The notes under the pieces are model-generated. The model saw only the letters and a list, made by a program, of their open reading frames with translations. It was not told where the DNA came from and made no database searches. A stretch of DNA of 64,000 nt, taken from assembly GCF_004300825.1 (NCBI RefSeq), contig NZ_CP036250.1:620001-684000 (forward strand), written 5' to 3'. This DNA is from Egicoccus halophilus (GTDB lineage Bacteria; Actinomycetota; Nitriliruptoria; Nitriliruptorales; Nitriliruptoraceae). A program made the position numbers and the translations under genes. This document shows, in pieces, positions 58,446-64,000 of the stretch. The first letter of the stretch is position 1. Each line of letters begins with the position of its first letter.

Positions 58446-58867
58446 TGCTCGCTCCGAAGCGCGTCAAGCACCGCAAGCAGCACCGGCCGCGCCCGCTCAA
58501 GGGGCTGTCCAAGGGCCACACCCAGGTCTACGTGGGTGACTACGGCCTGATGGCGACCACGCCGGGCTGGATCACCGCTCGCCAGATCGAGTCCGCACGT
58601 ATCTCCATCACCCGCGCGATCAAGCGTGGCGGCAAGGTGCGGATCACGATCTTCCCGGACCGGTCGATCACCCGCAAGCCGCTCGAGACCCGCATGGGCT
58701 CGGGCAAGGGTTCGCCCGACCACTGGGTCGCGGCGGTCAAGCCCGGGCGGATCATGTTCGAGCTGTCCGGCGTCCCGGAGGACCTGGCTCGCGAGGCCAT
58801 GCGAAAGGCCTCGCACAAGCTCCCCGTCAAGACCAAGTTCATCAAGCGCGAGGAGGCCGGCGAATGA
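58445..58867 (+). CDS. rplP: 50S ribosomal protein L16
   Basis: 140 residues. Starts [16 protein letters not shown]; the GRMGSGKG-like segment reads [19 protein letters not shown] overlap with rpmC. Confidence 0.97.
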   Translation: MLAPKRVKHRKQHRPRPLKGLSKGHTQVYVGDYGLMATTPGWITARQIESARISITRAIKRGGKVRITIFPDRSITRKPLETRMGSGKGSPDHWVAAVKPGRIMFELSGVPEDLAREAMRKASHKLPVKTKFIKREEAGE

Positions 58868-59079
58868 GCACCGCGACCGAGCTGCGCGAGCTGCCCGACG
58901 ACGAGCTCCGGCAGGCACTGGCCGAGGGCAAAGAGGAGCTGTTCAACCTCCGCTTCCAGGTCGTGACCGGCCAGCTCGACGACCCCCGTCGGATCAACAC
59001 CGTCAAGCGCGAGATCGCGCGCATCCTGACCGTGATGCGGGAGCGCGAAATCGCCGCCGCACGGACCACGGAGGCCTGA
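58864..59079 (+). CDS. rpmC: 50S ribosomal protein L29
   Basis: Two-helix protein at the tunnel exit, 71 residues. [19 protein letters not shown]-like segment and RREIARIL-like segment ([15 protein letters not shown]) identify it. Overlaps rplP by four bases. Confidence 0.95.
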   Translation: MSTATELRELPDDELRQALAEGKEELFNLRFQVVTGQLDDPRRINTVKREIARILTVMREREIAAARTTEA

Positions 59080-59084
59080 TACCC

Positions 59085-59354
59085 ATGGCAGAGACCACCG
59101 AGCGCAGCACCACCCGCAAGGAGCGCCAGGGCGTCGTCGTGTCCGACGTGCAGGACAAGACGATCGTCGTGCGCGTCGACCGGCGGACCACCCACCCGCT
59201 GTACGGCAAGACGATGAAGTCGTCGAAGAAGTACCACGTCCACGACGAGTCGAACGACGCCGGCGTCGGCGACACGGTCCGCATCATCGAGACGCGGCCG
59301 CTGTCGAAGCTCAAGCGCTGGCGGCTGGCCGAAATCGTCGAGCGCGCCAAGTAA
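59085..59354 (+). CDS. rpsQ: 30S ribosomal protein S17
   Basis: 89 residues, OB fold. [19 protein letters not shown] and [18 protein letters not shown] are typical. It starts five bases after rpmC. Last gene of the S10 operon proper. Confidence 0.97.
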   Translation: MAETTERSTTRKERQGVVVSDVQDKTIVVRVDRRTTHPLYGKTMKSSKKYHVHDESNDAGVGDTVRIIETRPLSKLKRWRLAEIVERAK

Positions 59355-59367
59355 ATCTCGTCCCGGT

Positions 59368-59405
59368 GGCGCGGACGGCCGGCGTCTCGACGCCACGTCC
59401 GCGCC
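59368..59405 (+). terminator. Nested hairpin between rpsQ and rplN
   Basis: An outer perfect 10-bp stem (GGCGCGGACG and its complement) encloses an inner GGCGT-CTCG-ACGCC hairpin. It sits at the S10/spc operon junction and may be an attenuator. No new promoter is clear. Confidence 0.5.
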
Positions 59406-59444
59406 GCGCGGTGACGACCCGCACTAGCAGAGAGACGATCTACG

Positions 59445-59813
59445 ATGATCCAGCAGGAATCGCGGCTGAAGGTCGCGGACAACTCGGGGGCACGCGAAGT
59501 GCTGTGCATCCGGGTGCTCGGCGGGTCCGGACGGCGGTACGCGTCGGTCGGTGACGTCTTCGTCGGCACCGTGAAGAACGCGATCCCCCAGTCCAACGTC
59601 AAGAAGGGCGAGGTCGTCCGCTGCGTTGTCGTGCGCACCAGCAAGGAGCGCCGGCGGCCGGACGGTTCCTACGTCAAGTTCGACGACAATGCGTGCGTGA
59701 TCATCCGCCCGGACGGCAGCCCGCGCGGGACCCGTATCTTCGGTCCCGTCGCTCGTGAGCTGCGGGACAACAAGTTCATGCGGATCATCTCGCTCGCGCC
59801 GGAGGTCCTCTAA
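59445..59813 (+). CDS. rplN: 50S ribosomal protein L14
   Basis: 122 residues. Starts [20 protein letters not shown], the family signature region. First gene of the spc operon. Confidence 0.98.
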   Translation: MIQQESRLKVADNSGAREVLCIRVLGGSGRRYASVGDVFVGTVKNAIPQSNVKKGEVVRCVVVRTSKERRRPDGSYVKFDDNACVIIRPDGSPRGTRIFGPVARELRDNKFMRIISLAPEVL

Positions 59814-59815
59814 CC

Positions 59816-60145
59816 ATGCGCCGCATTCGCAAGGACGACCAGGTTCAGGTGATCGCCGGCAAGGACGCGGGCAAGTCGGGCCGCGTCATCAAGGTGTACA
59901 CCGACCGCGACCGCGTGCTGGTCGAGGGTCGCAACTACGTCAAGAAGCACCAGCGGATCCAGAACCAGCGTGGTGGCGCCCAGGAGGGCGGCATCATCGA
60001 GACCGAAGCTGCGATCCACGCCTCCAACGTCCAGCCCATCTGTCCCTCGTGCGACCAGCCGACCCGCGTCGGCTACCGCTACGAGGACCAGGACGAGCGC
60101 CGCAGCAAGGTCCGCGTCTGCAAGAAGTGCGACGCCACCTTCTGA
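59816..60145 (+). CDS. rplX: 50S ribosomal protein L24
   Basis: 109 residues with a KOW motif (VIAGKDAGKSGRVIKVY). The C-terminal half has two Cys pairs (CPSCDQP and CKKC) that look like a zinc ribbon. Two bases separate it from rplN. Confidence 0.96.
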   Translation: MRRIRKDDQVQVIAGKDAGKSGRVIKVYTDRDRVLVEGRNYVKKHQRIQNQRGGAQEGGIIETEAAIHASNVQPICPSCDQPTRVGYRYEDQDERRSKVRVCKKCDATF

Positions 60146-60286
60146 GCCGCTCGACGCCCTGACCAGCTTCGACACCCCACCGCGAGCCGGCCCGGCCTTC
60201 CATGGCAGCGGGATCGGCGCCACACCGCCAGCACGTGACCCGGCGGTGCGGCCGAGTCGGCCGCGATCCACGAGGAAGACGTTTCG

Positions 60287-60886
60287 ATGAGCGACACCGA
60301 GACCACCACCGGCGAGGCCACCGCGGCCACCCGGGTTCCCCCGCGCCTCAAGCAGCGCTACGTCGACGAGATCCGCCCGCAGCTGCTCGAGCAGCTCGGC
60401 GTCAACGCGATGCGGATCCCCAAGCTCGAGAAGATCGTCGTCAACGTCGGTCTCGGCGAGGCGGTCAACGACTCCCGGGCCCTCGAGGGCGCCCTGCGCG
60501 ACCTGCAGACGATCACCGGGCAGAAGCCGCGCGTGAACCGTGCGCGCAAGTCGATCGCCGCCTTCAAGCTCCGCGAGGGCATGCCGATCGGCGCCAAGGT
60601 CACCCTGCGTGGTGAGCGCATGTGGGAGTTCTTCGACCGGCTGTTGTCCGTGGCGTTGCCCCGCATCCGTGACTTCCGCGGCCTGAAGGCGACCTCCTTC
60701 GACGGCAACGGCAACTACACCTTCGGGCTCACCGAGCAACTGGTGTTCCCGGAGATCGACTACGACCAGATCGACGCCGTGCGTGGCATGGACATCACCA
60801 TCGTCACCACCGCCGACAACGACGAGCACGGCCGGGCGTTCCTCGACGCCTACGGCTTCCCGTTCGTCCGCGACAACCAGGCCTGA
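60287..60886 (+). CDS. rplE: 50S ribosomal protein L5
   Basis: 5S rRNA-binding protein, 199 residues. [20 protein letters not shown] and [20 protein letters not shown] are typical. The N-terminal ~20 residues are a Thr/Ala-rich extension. The 141-base gap before it shows no clear signal except the GAGGAAG site. Confidence 0.97.
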   Translation: MSDTETTTGEATAATRVPPRLKQRYVDEIRPQLLEQLGVNAMRIPKLEKIVVNVGLGEAVNDSRALEGALRDLQTITGQKPRVNRARKSIAAFKLREGMPIGAKVTLRGERMWEFFDRLLSVALPRIRDFRGLKATSFDGNGNYTFGLTEQLVFPEIDYDQIDAVRGMDITIVTTADNDEHGRAFLDAYGFPFVRDNQA

Positions 60887-60896
60887 GGGAAACACG

Positions 60897-61082
60897 ATGG
60901 CGAAGAAGTCCAAGATCGCCCAGCAGCGACGGGGCATGAAGTACGGCGTGCAGAACTACACGCGTTGCGACCGTTGCGGTCGTCCGCGCGCGGTGTTCAA
61001 GCGCTTCCGTCTGTGCCGCGTCTGCTTCCGCGAGATGGCGCACGCCGGCGAGCTGCCGGGCATCAAGAAGGCGTCCTGGTAG
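60897..61082 (+). CDS. rpsN: 30S ribosomal protein S14, zinc-binding short form (type Z)
   Basis: 61 residues. The short form with CDRC and CRVC pairs binds zinc, and the remaining [18 protein letters not shown] is conserved. ATG start 10 bases after rplE. Confidence 0.97.
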   Translation: MAKKSKIAQQRRGMKYGVQNYTRCDRCGRPRAVFKRFRLCRVCFREMAHAGELPGIKKASW

Positions 61083-61215
61083 CAGCCCGGTGGAGGCAGT
61101 CGCCCCACCGAGCAGCGCCCGACCACATCCCACCGCACGCCGCCAGCCGGCGAGCGCGTACCACGACGGGAAGTGCGGGTCCGCGTCGGGCCCGTAACCC
61201 CAGGAGGAACTCCCC

Positions 61216-61614
61216 ATGACGATGACCGACCCCGTGGCGGACATGCTGACGCGTGTCCGGAACGCGTCGATCGCCTACCACGACACGACCACCATGCCCT
61301 CGTCGAAGATCAAGGTGAACATCGCCCGGATCCTCGAGCAGGAGGGCTACATCACCGGTTGGTCCGTGGACGACGCGACGCCGCAGCCGAACCTGACGGT
61401 CAAGATGAAGTACGGGCAGAACCGCGAGCGGGTCATCACCGGGCTGCGCCGCATCTCCAAGCCGGGCCTGCGCGTGTACGTCAAGAAGGACGAGGTGCCC
61501 CGCGTTCTGGGCGGCCTCGGCGTCGCGATCGTGTCCACCAACGCCGGCCTGATGACCGACCGCACCGCCCGCGCCGAAGGCCGCGGCGGCGAGGTCGTCG
61601 CCTACGTCTGGTAG
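61216..61614 (+). CDS. rpsH: 30S ribosomal protein S8
   Basis: 132 residues. [16 protein letters not shown]-type start and the C-terminal GGEVVAYVW identify it. In other bacteria S8 represses the spc operon by binding its mRNA. The preceding 133-base gap is AGGAGG-ended and otherwise unremarkable. Confidence 0.98.
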   Translation: MTMTDPVADMLTRVRNASIAYHDTTTMPSSKIKVNIARILEQEGYITGWSVDDATPQPNLTVKMKYGQNRERVITGLRRISKPGLRVYVKKDEVPRVLGGLGVAIVSTNAGLMTDRTARAEGRGGEVVAYVW

Positions 61615-61622
61615 GAGAACCC

Positions 61623-62165
61623 ATGTCCCGCATTGGCAAGCTCCCCGTCCCGGTCCCGGACGGCGTGGACGTCACCCTCGACGGGTTGACGGTCACGGTC
61701 ACCGGACCCAAGGGCGAACTGACCCGCACGATGCCCGAGGGCGTCACGCTCTCGCGTGACGACGACGGCGCGATCGTGGTCACCCGCAACGGCGAGACCC
61801 GGACCGAGCGGTCGCGTCACGGCCTGGTGCGTACCCTGATCGCCAACATGATCGTCGGCGTGACCGAGGGCTACCGCAAGGCGCTCGAGCTGGTCGGCGT
61901 CGGCTACCGCGCCGCCGCCAAGGGCTCGGACATCGAGCTCCAGGTCGGCTACAGCCACCCGGTCACGATCGAGGCCCCCGAGGGCATCACCCTCAACGTG
62001 CCGGCCCCGACCCGTATCGAGGTCAGCGGCATCGACAAGGTGCTCGTCGGCCAGATCGCCGCGAACATCCGCAAGGTGCGCCCGCCGGAGCCCTACAAGG
62101 GCAAGGGCATCAAGTACGAGGGTGAGCGCATCCGCCGCAAGGCCGGAAAGGCCGCCGGCCGCTGA
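61623..62165 (+). CDS. rplF: 50S ribosomal protein L6
   Basis: 180 residues. [17 protein letters not shown] start and the C-terminal [19 protein letters not shown] are family hallmarks. Confidence 0.98.
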   Translation: MSRIGKLPVPVPDGVDVTLDGLTVTVTGPKGELTRTMPEGVTLSRDDDGAIVVTRNGETRTERSRHGLVRTLIANMIVGVTEGYRKALELVGVGYRAAAKGSDIELQVGYSHPVTIEAPEGITLNVPAPTRIEVSGIDKVLVGQIAANIRKVRPPEPYKGKGIKYEGERIRRKAGKAAGR

Positions 62166-62187
62166 GCCGGTCCCACTCGGGACCGGC
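62166..62187 (+). terminator. Hairpin after rplF
   Basis: A 9-bp stem (GCCGGTCCC type) with an ACTC loop at the very start of the 173-base rplF-rplR gap. The rest of the gap is GC-rich with further small pairings and an AGGAGGAG site before rplR. Possible attenuator. Confidence 0.4.
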
Positions 62188-62338
62188 GCCCGGTACGCCG
62201 ACGCAACGACCACGACACCACACCACCAGCGGTGCCGCCGGAACGGACGGCGGTGCCGCCGCCCGCGACACCGACCGGTGCCGGGCTCGTGGCCACCGGA
62301 GCAGCAACCGGTGGCTGCACGAGGAGGAGCAGACCTTC

Positions 62339-62698
62339 ATGGACGCGAGCAAGAAGCGCCTCGCCCGCCAGCGGCGGCAGCAGCGCATCCGCAAGCAGGT
62401 ACGCGGCACCGCCGGCAAGCCACGGCTGTCCGTCTACCGCAGCAACACCAACATCTACGCCCAGCTGATCGACGACGTCGCCGGACGCACGGTGGCCGCG
62501 GCCTCCTCGCTGGAGACCGACGTCGCCAAGGGTGAGGACGGCAAGGTCGGCGTCGCCAAGCAGGTCGGCACGCTCGTCGGCCAGCGGGCCAAGGACGCGG
62601 GCATCACCACCTGCGTGTTCGACCGCGGTGGCAACCGCTACGCCGGTCGTGTCGCGGCCCTCGCCGAGGGCGCGCGCGAGGCGGGGCTCGAGTTCTAG
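62339..62698 (+). CDS. rplR: 50S ribosomal protein L18
   Basis: 5S rRNA-binding protein, 119 residues. [20 protein letters not shown] and the C-terminal [20 protein letters not shown] are typical. Confidence 0.97.
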   Translation: MDASKKRLARQRRQQRIRKQVRGTAGKPRLSVYRSNTNIYAQLIDDVAGRTVAAASSLETDVAKGEDGKVGVAKQVGTLVGQRAKDAGITTCVFDRGGNRYAGRVAALAEGAREAGLEF

Positions 62699-62738
62699 AC
62701 AGGTCTCCCCGGTTCCCGGGGTACAAAGGAGTCAACCA

Positions 62739-63341
62739 ATGGCAGCCAACAACCGTGGAGGCGGGGGCCCGGGTCGCGGCGGACGCGGCCGGGACGACCG
62801 TCGCGGTCGGGGTCGCGAGCAGGAGCGCGAGCAGTACGACGAGCGCGTCGTCGCGATCAACCGCGTCGCCAAGGTCGTCAAGGGTGGTCGTCGCTTCCAG
62901 TTCACCGCCCTCGTCGTCGTCGGCGACGGCAAGGGCATGGTCGGCGTCGGTCACGGCAAGGCCAAGGAAGTCCAGTCGGCGATCCAGAAGGGCGTCGAGG
63001 AGGCCAAGAAGAACTTCTTCAAGGTCCCCATGGTGGGCAGCACCATCGTGCACCCGGTCGTCGGGCGCGCCGGTGCGGGCCAGGTCATGCTGAAGCCGGC
63101 CGCCCCGGGTACCGGGGTCATCGCCGGTGGTCCGGTCCGTGCGGTCATCGAGGCCGCCGGGATCGCCGACCTGCTCGCCAAGTCGCTGGGCACCGCGAAC
63201 CCGATCAACGTCGTGCACGCGACCGTCGCCGGCCTCCAGAGCCAGCGCTCGGCCCATGAGATCGCCACCCTGCGTGACAAGGCGGTCGAGGACGTCGCCC
63301 CGAAGAAGATGCTCGAGACCATGCGACAGGGCGGGAAGTGA
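62739..63341 (+). CDS. rpsE: 30S ribosomal protein S5
   Basis: 200 residues. An Arg/Gly-rich N-terminal tail (~35 residues) precedes the double-stranded RNA-binding region with [20 protein letters not shown] and the [10 protein letters not shown] turn. ATG with AAAGGAG upstream. Confidence 0.97.
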   Translation: MAANNRGGGGPGRGGRGRDDRRGRGREQEREQYDERVVAINRVAKVVKGGRRFQFTALVVVGDGKGMVGVGHGKAKEVQSAIQKGVEEAKKNFFKVPMVGSTIVHPVVGRAGAGQVMLKPAAPGTGVIAGGPVRAVIEAAGIADLLAKSLGTANPINVVHATVAGLQSQRSAHEIATLRDKAVEDVAPKKMLETMRQGGK

Positions 63342-63559
63342 TGGCCGACAAGACGCTCCGCATCACGCAGACGCGGTCGGTCATCGGCCGCACCCAGGAC
63401 CAGCGCGCCACCGTGCGTTCCCTGGGCCTCAAGCGCATCCGTCACACCGTCGAGCAGCCGGACCGCCCCGAGATCCGCGGGATGCTCCGCAAGGTGCCGC
63501 ACCTCGTCGAGTGGGAAGTTCTCGACGCGGCGCCGTCGAGCACGCAGGACGAGGCCTGA
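63341..63559 (+). CDS. rpmD: 50S ribosomal protein L30
   Basis: 72 residues. [20 protein letters not shown] and [15 protein letters not shown] are typical. ATG preferred over a GTG three bases earlier, because the ATG gives the usual TGATG overlap with rpsE. A short acidic tail follows the core. Confidence 0.95.
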   Translation: MADKTLRITQTRSVIGRTQDQRATVRSLGLKRIRHTVEQPDRPEIRGMLRKVPHLVEWEVLDAAPSSTQDEA

Positions 63560-63560
63560 C

Positions 63561-64000
63561 ATGACCATCAAGCTGCACCACCTCAAGCCCGCCGAGGGCG
63601 CCAAGACCGACAAGAAGCGCGTCGCCCGTGGTGACCGCGGCAAGGGCGGCAAGACCGCTGGTCGCGGGACCAAGGGCACCGGCGCGCGCGGCAACGTGCC
63701 CGCCGGGTTCGAGGGCGGCCAGATGCCGCTGATCCGTCGGCAGCCCAAGCGCCCCGGGTTCAACAACCCGAACAAGATCGAGTACGCGGTCATCAACGTG
63801 GCCCGGCTCGAGGAGGCGTTCGAGGCCGGTGACGAGGTCACCGTCGCGACGTTGACCGCCAAGGGGCTGGTCAAGAAGAAGCGCCCGGTCAAGGTGCTCG
63901 GTCACGGTGAGCTCTCCAAGGCGCTCACCGTCGACGTGGACGCGCTGACCGGCACCGCCCGGGAGAAGATCACCGCGGCCGGCGGCACCGTCCGCGACTG
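63561..64000 (+). CDS. rplO: 50S ribosomal protein L15 (3' end cut by the window)
   Basis: 146 residues visible, nearly the full family length. [20 protein letters not shown] and [15 protein letters not shown] identify the N-terminal rRNA-binding part. It begins one base after the rpmD stop. The stop codon lies beyond the window. Confidence 0.97.
   Translation, partial: MTIKLHHLKPAEGAKTDKKRVARGDRGKGGKTAGRGTKGTGARGNVPAGFEGGQMPLIRRQPKRPGFNNPNKIEYAVINVARLEEAFEAGDEVTVATLTAKGLVKKKRPVKVLGHGELSKALTVDVDALTGTAREKITAAGGTVRD

Noticed and set aside
63338-63340. GTG as the rpmD start
   Set aside because: It would add one Met-like residue before the real ATG. The ATG gives the standard TGATG overlap with rpsE.

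Overview
The window is a high-GC actinobacterial chromosome segment made almost entirely of core energy and translation genes. I find no IS element, prophage, CRISPR array or rRNA. The gene order is actinobacterial: a second nuo cluster followed by htpX, and the series rpmG-hadA-hadB-tRNA-Trp-secE-nusG-rplK-rplA-rplJ-rplL-rpoB-rpoC. rpoB has a TTG start and GTG starts are frequent. The many acidic, Ala/Glu/Asp/Thr-rich tails suggest a deep-branching, perhaps halophilic or alkaliphilic lineage such as Nitriliruptoria. That placement is a guess.

Layout. (1) 1-7736: the end of one complex I cluster (nuoH partial, I, J, K, L, M, N). (2) 7733-10125: a polyprenyl diphosphate synthase coupled to nuoN, then ung and a GNAT acetyltransferase. 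(3) 10352-23028: a second, self-contained complex I cluster, nuoABCDHIJKLMN. It has no nuoE, nuoF or nuoG, so it has no NADH-oxidising module. Several of its subunits are enlarged: NuoC2 has a ~290-residue tail, NuoI2 a tail with three ~36-residue repeats, and NuoL2 a His-rich loop. (4) 23230-29668: htpX; a leftward run of overlapping genes (DUF998-like, HIT, Nei/Fpg, DedA-like); a secreted heparinase II/III-like protein; yajQ. (5) 29818-37858: tRNA-Tyr, tRNA-Thr, tRNA-Met, tuf copy 1, rpmG, hadAB, tRNA-Trp, secE, nusG, rplK, rplA, rplJ, rplL. (6) 38046-46215: rpoBC with its own strong promoter and a double hairpin at the end. (7) 46356-48557, leftward: a matrixin-like metalloprotease with a CW-binding-2-like C-terminus and a small acidic lipoprotein. 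(8) 48744-53448: the str operon (rpsL, rpsG, fusA, tuf copy 2). (9) 53701-64000: the S10 and spc operons from rpsJ to rplO, with rplO cut by the window end.

How it works together. The two nuo clusters encode proton-pumping quinone reductases, and the polyprenyl synthase between them probably makes the menaquinone side chain. The rest is the transcription and translation core: RNA polymerase, NusG, SecE, elongation factors and ribosomal proteins, with hairpins and promoters at the usual control points.

The points most worth following are the donor-less complex I with its expanded soluble tails and a Trp at the expected quinone-binding Tyr of NuoD2; a tandem-repeat acidic tail on ribosomal protein L10; and two almost identical tuf genes whose codon use differs from that of all their neighbours.
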